Source: DATMQA01 sp035566895
Lineage (GTDB): Bacteria > Verrucomicrobiota > Verrucomicrobiia > Limisphaerales > UBA8199
NCBI GenBank assembly: GCA_035566895.1
Contig: DATMQA010000091.1
Coordinates: forward strand, 39,576 to 103,575
DNA: 64,000 nucleotides
Reading direction: 5' to 3'
In this document: piece by piece, positions 31,647-40,163 of the stretch
How positions within the stretch are numbered: position 1 is the first letter of the stretch
How the letters are laid out: every line of letters begins with the position of its first letter
Translations under genes and position numbers: made by a program
The notes under the pieces: model-generated
What the model saw: the letters and a program-made list of their open reading frames with translations, nothing else
Databases searched by the model: none
What the model was told of the DNA's origin: nothing

Positions 31647-31736
31647 CAGGCACAAGATTTTCCGCGCCTTCCTCCGAGGCGCGGACCGGGGACTGGGCGC
31701 CACCAGGGTTCTCGGCGCCCAGCCCCGGATATTTTT

Positions 31737-31764
31737 CGTGATGCGTGATGCGTGATGCGTGAAG
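31737..31764. repeat. CGTGATG heptamer run
   Basis: CGTGATG is repeated three times and followed by CGTGAAG, giving four units of 7 bases. It lies between the NasS-like gene and the end of the LysR gene. It is the same word family as at 29917. Confidence 0.85.
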
Positions 31765-31832
31765 GTGATTCGAGAGGGTTTATGCGTCGCGGACCGCCCA
31801 CTACGCAGCGTGTTCCACGAGGACAGGAAGGA

Positions 31833-32759
31833 TTAGCCTTTCAACGGCGGCACGTCTTTGCGATCCAGGCGCATGGCGGCGGTTTGCTGGCGGCAGAGTT
31901 TGCAAAATGATTCTTCCGTCAGGGTCAGCCGGTGTCCGGCCAGCGACAGCACGACCCAGTTGCGCCTCAAAGGCTTGGAGCCAAGCGGGCGCATTTTAAG
32001 GCTGCCGCGCGCCAGTTCCTTGTGGACGGCCCACGGTGCCAGCACCGACACTCCCAGGTTGAGACGGACCAGTTCCTTGATTGCTTCGATATTGCCGATT
32101 TCCATAATCGTGCTCGGCACGACTTTCAGGTCCTCGAAAAAGCCGTCGAACAGCCGCGCGGTGGCGCTCGAACGCTGGTAAAGAATCAGCGGCTGCTTGC
32201 GGAGATCATCGCTTGAAATGGGCCCGCCGGCGGCCCAGGGATGCGACGGGGCGAAGACCAGCATAAGCTCATCCCGGAAAAGCGGGCGCACTTCCAACCC
32301 GGCATGGCTCTCGGGCGCGATCCCGAGCGCCAGCTCGACTTTCCTGGCCCGGACCATTTCCATCACTTCGGTGGTGTCGCCGGATTCCACCTGGAGTTCG
32401 AGCCGGTCGAGCGATTTTTTCAGCTCGCGAATGACAGCCGGCAGGAGGTGCTGGCAAATGGAAGCCGCCGCCGCAACGCGGAGGCGGACCTGGCCCCACT
32501 TGCCCAGGCGCTTGACGGATTCGGCCGCCTCTTCCAGGGCGGCCAGGGCGGGGCGAATCCTGCCCAGAAGCTGCTCACCGGCCTGGTTGAGCAGCATTTT
32601 CTTGCCGGCCCGATCGAATAAGCGGCAGCCGAGTTCGGTTTCCAGGGATTTGAGCCCGTGGCTCAGAGCTGAGGGGGTGAGGTGCAGCCGGGCGGCGGCC
32701 GGGGCGAGGCTGCCGGTCTCGGCGACGGCGCAGAACATTCGTAAAAGCCGGGTTTCCAT
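31833..32759 (-). CDS. LysR-family transcriptional regulator
   Basis: The protein has 308 residues with the standard architecture. A winged helix-turn-helix covers residues 1-60 (LLRMFCAVAETGSLAPAAARLHLTPSALSHGLKSLE), then a linker helix and a periplasmic-binding-like effector domain (LRVAAAASICQHLLP.., LALGIAPESHAGLEVRPLF). This type usually activates a divergent gene when a small molecule binds. The divergent neighbour is alaS, separated by 335 bases with a long inverted repeat, so alaS is unlikely to be the target; the NasS-like gene converges with it. The effector is unknown. Confidence 0.93.
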   Translation of the reverse strand: METRLLRMFCAVAETGSLAPAAARLHLTPSALSHGLKSLETELGCRLFDRAGKKMLLNQAGEQLLGRIRPALAALEEAAESVKRLGKWGQVRLRVAAAASICQHLLPAVIRELKKSLDRLELQVESGDTTEVMEMVRARKVELALGIAPESHAGLEVRPLFRDELMLVFAPSHPWAAGGPISSDDLRKQPLILYQRSSATARLFDGFFEDLKVVPSTIMEIGNIEAIKELVRLNLGVSVLAPWAVHKELARGSLKMRPLGSKPLRRNWVVLSLAGHRLTLTEESFCKLCRQQTAAMRLDRKDVPPLKG

Positions 32760-33094
32760 TCAGGTCCTGTTGGGGGGCAATCTAGCCCTGGTGAAGAGGG
32801 AAGCAAGGGGCGTTCCAGCGTAATTGCCACGAAAGAACACAAAGAGAACAAAGCACAAAGACACTTTTAAAGCGCAGCTCGACACGGGAAAACGAAAACA
32901 CCAAATTCCAAATTCCAAGCCCCAGGAAAGCATCAATCTTCAAATTCCAAATGTCCGGTTCCGCGGAACCAACGCCGAATCGCACTCCCCATTGAAGATT
33001 GGGATTTGGAAGTTTTCCTGGGGCCTGGAATTAGGTGTTTAGCCGTTGTCGCTTGCTGGCGGCGGTTCCTTGCAGCTAGATTGTTTCCGGCCTT
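32760..33094. other. LysR/alaS divergent intergenic region
   Basis: Most of this 335-base stretch is a long inverted repeat (32896-33040) of TTCCAA-type words. Outside the repeat I see no clear promoter boxes or riboswitch-like structure, and no T-box element before alaS. Confidence 0.6.
32896..33040. repeat. Long inverted repeat of CCAAATTCCAA words
   Basis: The left arm (32896-32951) runs through CACCAAATTCCAAATTCCAA and CCCCAGGAAAGC; the right arm (32991-33040) reads the complement, with TTTTCCTGGGG and TTGGAATTAGGTGTTT-like words, allowing small mismatches. The centre holds the perfect palindrome GGTTCCGCGGAACC (32957-32970). Two more members of the family lie at 40164 and 60080. Confidence 0.85.
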
Positions 33095-36049
33095 ATGACC
33101 AGCGCTGAAATCAGACAATCATTCCTGGACTTCTTCAAATCCAAGGGGCACGCGATCGTGCCCTCGTCGAGTCTCATGCCCGATTCGCCCAATTTGTTGT
33201 TCACCAACGCGGGCATGAACCAGTTCGTCCCTATCTTTCTCGGCCAGCGCGCACCGGATGTCTCGAAATGGCCCGGCGCCATTCCTGGGAGCGACACCCG
33301 TGCCGCCGATACCCAAAAATGCATCCGTGCCGGCGGCAAACACAATGACCTTGAAGACGTCGGTTTGGACACTTATCACCACACGTTTTTCGAGATGCTC
33401 GGCAATTGGTCATTCGGCGATTATTTCAAAAAGGAAGCAATTGCGTGGGCCTGGGAACTGGTCACTGAGGTCTGGAAATTCCCGAAAAACCGGCTCTATG
33501 CGACCGTTTTCTGTCCCCACATGGACCCTGCCCGTTGGAGGATCGACCTGGAAGGAGCAATTGACTCTGCTCAGACCAGGTTAGACGGCGGCTTATCCGT
33601 TTATGTGAACAAGACCTCTGCCGCCATGACCGATTCCGATGAGGAGGCAGCATCCTACTGGGCGGAGCTTTTCCTAAAGGCCGGTTTGGATCCGTTCACC
33701 CATATCGTTCCTGGTGACAAAAAGGACAACTTCTGGATGATGGGCGAGACCGGTCCCTGCGGCCCGTGCAGCGAAATTCATTTTGACCTGACCCCCCAGG
33801 GCGACAGCAAAGGCCGGTTGGTTAACCAGGGCAGCGCCGAGTGCATCGAAATCTGGAACCTGGTCTTCATCCAATTTAATGCTAATGCGGACGGCTCTTT
33901 CTCCCCATTGCCTGCGAAACATGTCGATACCGGCATGGGTCTCGACCGTGTCACCAGTTTTATCCAGTGCACAAAGAATTTCACCGATTTCAACGGCATC
34001 GTGTCCAACTATGAAACCGATGCCTTCCGCCCGCTGTTCGATAAGATAGAGAAGCTGAGCGGCAAGAAATACTGTTCGACATTGCCCGCCGTCGGCACCA
34101 CCGGTGCAAGCGAACAGGAGAAGATAGACATAGCCTTCCGCGTTATCGCCGATCATATTCGCACGCTGGGGTTTGCCATCGCCGATGGCATCATTCCTTC
34201 CAACGAAGGCCGTGGCTATGTCCTCCGCCGTATTCTCCGCCGCGCCGTCCGGTATGGGCGGTCGCTTGGGTTTCATGAACCGTTTTTCTACAAGCTCGTC
34301 TCTGTCTTGGCCGAGAAAATGGGCCATGTCTTTCCCGAACTCCGCACCAAACAGGAGCACGTCGAGGAGGTCATCCAGCGGGAGGAGACCGCGTTCAATA
34401 AGACATTGGATATCGGTATTCGAAGATTCAACGAGGTCTGCGTGGGCGAAGTCGCCCACAGTTTGTTTGGAGGCAAGACCAGTAGCGAGAGGGCGAGTCG
34501 TGAAATCGATTTCCTAGATAAAAATCTTTCCAGGGACTTCGACCTAGTAGTCGATACAGCGAGAGCCATTGATCCTAATTGGAGCGTGTCCAAAGTGAAA
34601 TCAATCCGGGGTGAAAGGGCCTTCGAACTTTATGACACCTACGGCTTCCCTCTCGACCTGACCGAGTTGATGGCCCGCGAGCGCGGTCTCATTGTGGATG
34701 TCGCCGGATTCAACAAACTGATGGAAGAACAGAAGGCCCGCGCCCGCGCCGCGCAGAAGAAGACGACTATCACCTTGCAGGACGACGTGGATTTGGTGGC
34801 ATTCACGGAATTTGTCGGCTTTAAGGAGACCAAGGTATTGTCTCGGGTTCTCAAGGCGATACCGCAGGGCAAACGCTGGGCGGTAGTGCTCCCAGAGTCG
34901 CCTCTCTACGCAGAGATGGGCGGGCAAGTTGGCGACACAGGCACCATCACAGCCCGTGCCAATATTTGGCCGGTTGTCGATACGAAGAAGGTACATCTTA
35001 CTTGGTTGCACATCATTGATGGTGATGAACCCCCGGAGGTTGGCACACAAGTTAGCGTGGAAGTGGATTTGGCACGCCGCCACGCCATCGAACGCCATCA
35101 CACCGTCACACATTTGCTCCACTGGGCCTTGCACGAAGTCGTCAGTCCCGATGCGGTCCAAAAAGGCTCCTACGTCGGCCCGGACAAACTGACGTTCGAT
35201 TTTAGCAGCGCGGCGCTCACGCCGCAGCAAGTCGCGGATGTCGAGAAACTCGTCAATGAGCGCATTCTCGACAATGCGCCGGTAAGCTGGACAGAAATCC
35301 CATACCCGGAGGCGAAGTCCCGAAAGGACATCATGCAGTTTTTCGGTGAGAAGTATGGAGACAAAGTGCGCGTCGTCCAGATTGGCGGGAAGCCTGCCGG
35401 CCTGAACGGTTACTCGATGGAGCTTTGCGGCGGCACGCACACCAGGGCTACCGGCGAGATCGGACTGTTCCGGATTGTGGCAGAATCGGCCATTGCGGCC
35501 GGCATCCGCCGTATTGAGGCCGTCTCCGGGCTGGAAGCTTACAAGAAGGCGAACGAGGAGTTGCAGCTCATCAAAACCCTCTCGGGCAAAGTCAATTCGC
35601 CGGTGGGTGAACTGGAGAAGAAGATCGAGTCGCTGCTGGCGCAGCAGAAGGAACTGGAGAAACAGCTCAAAGGGATGCAGCAGAAGCAGGCGGTCGAGGT
35701 TGCCCGCGGCCTGATTGCCAAAGCCCAAACGTTGGGCTCGACGCGCACGATTGTGGAAAACCTCGGCGCTGGCGACGGCGATTTCCTGCAAGCGGTGGCG
35801 GACGCGCTGAAAGGCCAGTTCAAAGGCGTGGTAGTGCTCGGCGGCGCGACGAACGGCGCGGTGGCGCTGGTGGCGACGGTGTCGCCCGAGTTCACGAAAC
35901 AAGTGCAGGCCGGCAAGATCATTCAGACGATTGCGCCGATCGTCGGTGGCAAGGGCGGCGGGCGGCCGGATAACGCCCGTGGGGGAGGGAAGGATGTGGC
36001 GAAGCTGGACGAGGCGCTGGGGGAGGCGAGGAAGCTCATTCAGCGATGA
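33095..36049 (+). CDS. alaS: Alanyl-tRNA synthetase
   Basis: The enzyme charges tRNA-Ala with alanine and edits mischarged serine and glycine. The class II catalytic core begins at residue 1 (SAEIRQSFLDFFKSKGHAIVPS) with TYHHTFFEMLGNWSFGDYFK. The editing domain has HHTVTHLLHWALHE and CGGTHTRATGEIG (zinc ligands), and the C-Ala domain ends in VGGKGGGRPDNARGGG. The protein has 984 residues, against about 875 in E. coli. Part of the excess is an insertion of about 47 residues (about 449-500) just before the GERAFELYDTYGFPLDL motif; no stop or frame change is involved. A tRNA-Ala gene lies 20 kb away. Confidence 0.97.
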   Translation: MTSAEIRQSFLDFFKSKGHAIVPSSSLMPDSPNLLFTNAGMNQFVPIFLGQRAPDVSKWPGAIPGSDTRAADTQKCIRAGGKHNDLEDVGLDTYHHTFFEMLGNWSFGDYFKKEAIAWAWELVTEVWKFPKNRLYATVFCPHMDPARWRIDLEGAIDSAQTRLDGGLSVYVNKTSAAMTDSDEEAASYWAELFLKAGLDPFTHIVPGDKKDNFWMMGETGPCGPCSEIHFDLTPQGDSKGRLVNQGSAECIEIWNLVFIQFNANADGSFSPLPAKHVDTGMGLDRVTSFIQCTKNFTDFNGIVSNYETDAFRPLFDKIEKLSGKKYCSTLPAVGTTGASEQEKIDIAFRVIADHIRTLGFAIADGIIPSNEGRGYVLRRILRRAVRYGRSLGFHEPFFYKLVSVLAEKMGHVFPELRTKQEHVEEVIQREETAFNKTLDIGIRRFNEVCVGEVAHSLFGGKTSSERASREIDFLDKNLSRDFDLVVDTARAIDPNWSVSKVKSIRGERAFELYDTYGFPLDLTELMARERGLIVDVAGFNKLMEEQKARARAAQKKTTITLQDDVDLVAFTEFVGFKETKVLSRVLKAIPQGKRWAVVLPESPLYAEMGGQVGDTGTITARANIWPVVDTKKVHLTWLHIIDGDEPPEVGTQVSVEVDLARRHAIERHHTVTHLLHWALHEVVSPDAVQKGSYVGPDKLTFDFSSAALTPQQVADVEKLVNERILDNAPVSWTEIPYPEAKSRKDIMQFFGEKYGDKVRVVQIGGKPAGLNGYSMELCGGTHTRATGEIGLFRIVAESAIAAGIRRIEAVSGLEAYKKANEELQLIKTLSGKVNSPVGELEKKIESLLAQQKELEKQLKGMQQKQAVEVARGLIAKAQTLGSTRTIVENLGAGDGDFLQAVADALKGQFKGVVVLGGATNGAVALVATVSPEFTKQVQAGKIIQTIAPIVGGKGGGRPDNARGGGKDVAKLDEALGEARKLIQR

Positions 36050-36059
36050 AAACCTGAAC

Positions 36060-36263
36060 ATGCTCGCAGAGGAACAACCCAGCCCTGAACAAATCGCGAT
36101 TTTCCGCGCGATGTCGCCGGAGCGGCGATTGCAACTGGCCGAGCAGCTCTATTGGTCCGCTCGCAAGATGAAGGCGGCAGGTGTTCGAATGCAGCACCCC
36201 GACTGGTCGGAGGAGCAGATAACTGCCGAAGTCAGAAGGATATTCACCCATGCTCGAACCTGA
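36060..36263 (+). CDS. Small conserved protein upstream of a broken nucleotidyltransferase gene
   Basis: The protein has 67 residues from ATG 36060, 11 bases after alaS. It is helical and charged, with the pattern MSPERRLQLAEQLYWSARKMKAAG..HPDWSEEQI..RRIFTHART. Such small proteins are often found overlapping a gene for a minimal nucleotidyltransferase (AbiEii/MNT-like). Here the next frame overlaps it by 14 bases and does begin like that enzyme, but is truncated. Its function is unknown. Confidence 0.75.
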   Translation: MLAEEQPSPEQIAIFRAMSPERRLQLAEQLYWSARKMKAAGVRMQHPDWSEEQITAEVRRIFTHART

Positions 36264-36363
36264 GCCTTTCCTGGTGCTCGTATGCCCGCTGAATCGGGCT
36301 GGTATCCGCTACGTGATCAGCGGCAGCGTTGCGGCTCCATTCAAAAAGGACACGCTATGTTGA
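36250..36363 (+). pseudogene. Nucleotidyltransferase gene, 5' fragment only
   Basis: The frame of 37 codons begins MLEPEPFLVLVCPLNRAGIR and continues YVISGSVAA, the start of the nucleotidyltransferase fold with its GSxA-type phosphate loop. The similarity stops right after GSVAA, before the metal-binding aspartates, and the frame ends eight codons later. The start overlaps the end of the 67-residue gene, as expected for an original coupled pair. The following gene begins inside the last codons of this fragment, which marks the deletion point. Confidence 0.6.
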
Positions 36364-37097
36364 AATTAATCCTCGTAGCCATTCTTGTGGCGCTGCTCTT
36401 CGTCGGTGGCCTGGCCGTGGCGCTGTTCCACTTTTGGGGATGGAAGGGGTTGGTGGCCTTCCCGTTCCTGCTGATCGTGCTGATTTGGGTGAGCAAAGTC
36501 CTCCTCGGCAAATTATTCAAGGGCCTTGCCCTGAGGCTCTTCTCGATGAAATCCAGCGCCTTGCGCGGCGCCAGCATGACGGTGCATTCCGTCACTCCGG
36601 TGCCGGAGCCGGTTGGGGAGGACTCGGCGGACGAAAACGAGGAGGAAGGAGACGAGGATGAAGAGGTGGAGGACGAAGAACCACGAGAGGAGGACGGGAA
36701 CGAGGAGGAGGAGGAAGACGAAGACGAAGAGAAAGAGGAAGAAGAGGAGGAACGGAGGCAATACTACGCCGTCGATCTCACGGTCACTCCGTCCGACAAG
36801 TGCCAGGGACGTTTTTGGGAGCCCGGCGAATTCATTCTTGCCTCCGAAAAGGTCAAGGGCCTCGAGGATTTGGAGGAAAAGGAAGTCGGCTCGGTCAACG
36901 AGGTGCTGGTTTGGAACGGCTCGGAGTTCGGCCCGGATGAGGAGGGAAAGTACCCCGGCTCGCAACGCTTGAAGGTTACCTTTGGCGTCAAGCCCGGCAG
37001 TACCAAGGCCTGGCTGCAATACTACAATGAAACGCTTGGCCCATTGGAATTGCCACGGTGGGAACTGGGAGCGGTCGAGCGGAGCAAGGGCGCATGA
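36357..37097 (+). CDS. Membrane protein with an extreme Glu/Asp-rich segment
   Basis: From ATG 36357 the protein has 246 residues; the longer frame from 36282 would run through the nucleotidyltransferase fragment. Two membrane helices lie at about 3-25 (LILVAILVALLFVGGLAVALF) and 30-50 (VAFPFLLIVLIWVSKVLLG). Residues 86-137 are almost only Glu and Asp with a few Pro and Arg. The C-terminal domain (YYAVDLTVTPSDKCQGRFWEPGEFILAS..) is a beta-rich unit I do not recognise. It is coupled to the next gene by an ATGA overlap, so the two products probably act together. Confidence 0.7.
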   Translation: MLKLILVAILVALLFVGGLAVALFHFWGWKGLVAFPFLLIVLIWVSKVLLGKLFKGLALRLFSMKSSALRGASMTVHSVTPVPEPVGEDSADENEEEGDEDEEVEDEEPREEDGNEEEEEDEDEEKEEEEEERRQYYAVDLTVTPSDKCQGRFWEPGEFILASEKVKGLEDLEEKEVGSVNEVLVWNGSEFGPDEEGKYPGSQRLKVTFGVKPGSTKAWLQYYNETLGPLELPRWELGAVERSKGA

Positions 37098-37714
37098 GCG
37101 CCAGTCGAGAACAGAAATCAAGCTGGCTGCTGTTCTGCGTGCCTGCGTTTCTTCGAGGACGCGCGCGGCTCGTGTTCTCGTCCGAGGAACTGACGTTCGA
37201 AGCGACCGTGAAGTTGAAGTTCCTGAGCGCCGACAGCATACGTTGCGAAGGGGATTTGTTCGGCAGCAAGTTCAAGCTTGAGGCCCGGAGCCGACGGCGT
37301 CTGCCCGGGGATGTGAAGGATGCGATAAGGATTCAATTTGCGGGCAGGTTCGAGCACGAGGAAGGTGCGTCGGGCGACTTCACAATCCGTCAGCAACGGG
37401 ATGGCGAGTTGATGAGGCTTGGCGTGTACGGGACCAGCCCGTTGCTCCGAGTGGTCAAGCTCGAACCCTCGGCTGTGGTTTCTCCTTTGGACGTGGAAGG
37501 GTTCAGGGACGCCAGGATACGTTTGGAGCGATGGCATCGCGCCATAACTCCACCAGCCGTCTTTCCCGCCAAGCCAGCGAAGAGATTCTATGTCGGGCGC
37601 TGTGTCACCGAAAAGGGTTGTCAGGACGGCATCGTGCCAATGGCCTCTGTCCTCTCGACGCTGATGCTGGTTTATGAACTGGTCTTGCTTCCGAAGTACA
37701 TGAGCACGGATTAG
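37094..37714 (+). CDS. Hypothetical protein coupled to the acidic membrane protein
   Basis: The protein has 206 residues. The start ATG at 37094 overlaps the previous stop (ATGA), which decides it over 37058. It contains beta-rich stretches (LTFEATVKLKFLSADSIRCEGDLFGSKFKLE) and two cysteines near the C-terminus (RCVTEKGCQDG), followed by a hydrophobic helix (VPMASVLSTLMLVYELVLLP). It is net basic, opposite to the acidic segment of its partner. No known domain was recognised. Confidence 0.65.
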   Translation: MSASREQKSSWLLFCVPAFLRGRARLVFSSEELTFEATVKLKFLSADSIRCEGDLFGSKFKLEARSRRRLPGDVKDAIRIQFAGRFEHEEGASGDFTIRQQRDGELMRLGVYGTSPLLRVVKLEPSAVVSPLDVEGFRDARIRLERWHRAITPPAVFPAKPAKRFYVGRCVTEKGCQDGIVPMASVLSTLMLVYELVLLPKYMSTD

Positions 37715-37909
37715 GTGGACGCAGCGCGAAAGGCTTCATTTGCAAAATGCAGGAGACGGCGCAAGGAGTTTCTGATCATCAGTTTGGGGCGAAAGCGCGG
37801 CGGGCGTTACCAAGAATTGATTAGAGACTCTTTACATCCTTTACAATGATTTAGGGATAGGGATGCGTATTGACATTCGATTCGGCACCCGATAACCCGA
37901 CGATATACC

Positions 37910-38764
37910 ATGAAAAGGCTGCTGAATTCCGGATTTTTGCGAATGGCCTTGGGTCTTTTGCTGTTGTGCGCATCGATTTGTTCGGCCTCCGCCGGACAGG
38001 GCTCTAAAACCGTCTCCATCCACCAGGTGCCGGCGGCGGTGAAAAAGACCATCGAAGACCAGGCGACGGGTTTCAAACTGGGCGACATCGAACGGGAAGA
38101 GACTGACGGCGAAGTTACTTATACGGCGAAGATCAGCAAGGAAGGCCAGGAGAGCGATTTCACTGTAGCCGAGGATGGCCGGTTGTTGACGGTCGAGGTC
38201 GAATTGGAAGAGACTCCGTCGGCGGTGCAGAAAACTATCAAGGCGCAGGTGGGCGAAGGCGAAGTGGACAGCATTGAAAAGAATGTGGAAGAGGATGATT
38301 ACGAGGTTGAGTTCGTCAGGAAGGATGGGACCGACAGCTTCTTTAGCGTAAGACCAGACGGGAAGCTATCGACGGTGCAGGTGACCCTGAGCGAGATCCC
38401 TGCCGCGGTCCGCAAAACCATCGAGGCAAACCTGGGGAAGGGAAAACTGGGGAACGTTTACCGCCTGAGCGAGGACGCCGCAGTTTCGTATGACGCAGAG
38501 GTAAAGTACGAGGAGAAACCGCGGGAGCTGGTAATCGCCGAGAACGGCAAACTGGAGAGCGTGCAGGTGTCTTTGTCAGAAACGCCGGAGCCGGTGCAAA
38601 AGACGATTAAGGAAAAGCTTGGCGATGGGAAGCTCATCCGGATTGACCGCTCGTTCGAACAGAAGATGGGCGTGATGCCTTATGAAGTGGAGGCACGGAA
38701 AGACGGAAAGCCGTTCAATTTCAGCGTCGGCCCCCGGGGGAGATTCCTGGGAATGGATGAATGA
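37910..38764 (+). CDS. Secreted protein with four PepSY-like repeats
   Basis: The protein has 284 residues with a signal peptide at about 1-28 (MALGLLLLCASICSASAG). Four repeats of about 60 residues follow, each starting xxPxAVxKTIxxxxxxG and ending with a 'xVxxDGxLxxVxV' strand (SIHQVPAAVKKTIEDQ, LEETPSAVQKTIKAQ, LSEIPAAVRKTIEAN, LSETPEPVQKTIKEK). This matches the PepSY-like/DUF2874 repeat family, periplasmic proteins often made under stress or linked to sensor kinases. It stands alone, and a word-repeat hairpin follows its stop. Confidence 0.8.
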   Translation: MKRLLNSGFLRMALGLLLLCASICSASAGQGSKTVSIHQVPAAVKKTIEDQATGFKLGDIEREETDGEVTYTAKISKEGQESDFTVAEDGRLLTVEVELEETPSAVQKTIKAQVGEGEVDSIEKNVEEDDYEVEFVRKDGTDSFFSVRPDGKLSTVQVTLSEIPAAVRKTIEANLGKGKLGNVYRLSEDAAVSYDAEVKYEEKPRELVIAENGKLESVQVSLSETPEPVQKTIKEKLGDGKLIRIDRSFEQKMGVMPYEVEARKDGKPFNFSVGPRGRFLGMDE

Positions 38765-38770
38765 AGGGGA

Positions 38771-38902
38771 GCACGGGACCACGGGACAACCAGACTACAG
38801 GACTACGGGACCACTGACCACGGGACTACTGATCAAGTGCCCCTATAGGATTCATGGTCCTGAGGTCCGTGGTCCCGTGGTCCTGTAGTCCCGTGGTCTC
38901 TA
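38771..38902. repeat. Inverted repeat of GGACCACGGGACTAC words between converging genes
   Basis: The left half (38771-38832) is made of words such as GCACGGGACCACGGGACAAC and GGACTACGGGACCAC. The right half (38850-38902) carries the complements GGTCCGTGGTCCCGTGGTC and CTGTAGTCCCGTGGTC. It fills the space between two converging genes almost completely and could serve as a two-way terminator-like hairpin. Confidence 0.85.
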
Positions 38903-39703
38903 TTATTGGCTGCGGGGCGGGCGGGGCGGAGGGAATCCACCGGCGCCGGCGCCAAAGCGTTTCATCATCTGCTGCTGCATCATGGTCTGCATGCTGTCGT
39001 ACTTGGTGAAGTCTGAGGGTGGTTCGAACAGGCTCGCCTCGGGCCCGGAAAGCTTCACATCTTTGAAGAGCATCGTCACGGCGGTGCCCTGTTCGGCCTG
39101 CTCGATCTTGACGGGAAATTTCTTGAGGTCGGTCGCATTCCAAATAATGGATTCGTGCAGGTTACCCTCTTTATCCGTGACGACGGCTTTATTTTTTACG
39201 CAATCATGGCCGTCAACGGTTTCCTTGCCCAGTTCAGTTGTTTCAAATTTGAAATCGCTTGCTGCGGCGCCGGCGCTGGGGTCCTGGAGGGGAGTCTCGG
39301 CATAGGCCTGCATCCCAGGATAAATGAGATAGCTGACCTTTTTATCCGGGCGCGAGATGGTGATCATTTTGTCCATGCCCATGCTTTTCATCTGGGCGGC
39401 GGCTTCCGGGCGCATTTTATCGCTTTTCATCTGGGTCAAATCCATTTCGAACCGGGATTTGCCCTGATCGAAGCTGATTTTGCCGGGCATGGTCATGGCG
39501 TCATCAGCGGAGGCGCCTTTGGTTTGCATTTCCATGGTGGCGGAGAAAGAGGAGTTGTCGCCGAACAGCCTGGCGGTGCTGCCGCTGAAGCGCGGGCCGG
39601 CCGTGGCGCCGCCCATGCCGCCGCGGGGGCCGAATTGGGCTTGGGCAGAGAGGAAACCGAGACAAAGACTTGCGGTTAGAATAATTACAGATTGAGTTTT
39701 CAT
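38903..39703 (-). CDS. Secreted DUF4412-type protein
   Basis: The protein has 266 residues with a signal peptide at 1-22 (MKTQSVIILTASLCLGFLSA). The core (about 50-230) has the DUF4412 pattern: MTMPGKISFDQGKSRFEMDL, a Met-rich middle, VSYLIYPGMQAYAE and VDGHDCVKNKAVV. The C-terminus is Gly/Pro/Arg-rich (GAGAGGFPPPRPPRSQ), as is the start of the mature protein (GPRGGMGG). These are periplasmic proteins of unknown role. It converges on the PepSY-like gene. Confidence 0.75.
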   Translation of the reverse strand: MKTQSVIILTASLCLGFLSAQAQFGPRGGMGGATAGPRFSGSTARLFGDNSSFSATMEMQTKGASADDAMTMPGKISFDQGKSRFEMDLTQMKSDKMRPEAAAQMKSMGMDKMITISRPDKKVSYLIYPGMQAYAETPLQDPSAGAAASDFKFETTELGKETVDGHDCVKNKAVVTDKEGNLHESIIWNATDLKKFPVKIEQAEQGTAVTMLFKDVKLSGPEASLFEPPSDFTKYDSMQTMMQQQMMKRFGAGAGGFPPPRPPRSQ

Positions 39704-39867
39704 ATTTCCAAACGGTGTTTTTTACCCGTCGGTTGAGGATGGTGGTTAGCAGGCGGGGCAGGGAAAAGCCAGATAAACTTTTTTTGCTTGAACAAAGCGG
39801 TCGCGAGGCAGTCTAATCCACGTTAGAAGCTGTTATTTAAGACGGCGAACGTAATTACGAAAAAGCT

Positions 39868-40107
39868 ATGAAGAAAATCATCCTCTCAGTTGGGTTGGCG
39901 GCGTTTGCCGTCGCGGTACAAGCGGGCGAAAGCAAAGCGGCCTGCTCGGATAAAGACGGGGGCTGCTGCGCCAAAGCCACGGCGACGACGACCAAAGTAG
40001 ATTCCAAGCAGACCGGGAGTTGTTGCGCGGCGATGGCCAGGAGCGGGCACAAGTCCATGCACGTGACGCATGTGTTGCAGAGCCCGAAGGCGGCAACGCT
40101 CGGCTAA
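39868..40107 (+). CDS. Small secreted cysteine-rich protein
   Basis: The protein has 79 residues with a signal peptide at 1-19 (MKKIILSVGLAAFAVAVQAG). Six cysteines lie in the mature part: one in KAACSDKDG, two in GGCCAK and two in GSCCAA give five clustered residues with vicinal pairs. The C-terminus is VLQSPKAATLG, a tail seen in other small verrucomicrobial secreted proteins. The vicinal pairs suggest metal binding, which is inference only. Confidence 0.65.
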   Translation: MKKIILSVGLAAFAVAVQAGESKAACSDKDGGCCAKATATTTKVDSKQTGSCCAAMARSGHKSMHVTHVLQSPKAATLG

Positions 40108-40163
40108 GTTCTCATCGTTACCGGTTTTGTTCATCCCTGCGCCGATAGTGAAGGCGCGGGGAG

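Noticed and set aside
34601..36061. Minus-strand frame of 486 codons opposite alaS
   Set aside because: A long antisense frame caused by high GC codon use of alaS; composition is not protein-like (very rich in Arg, His, Leu).
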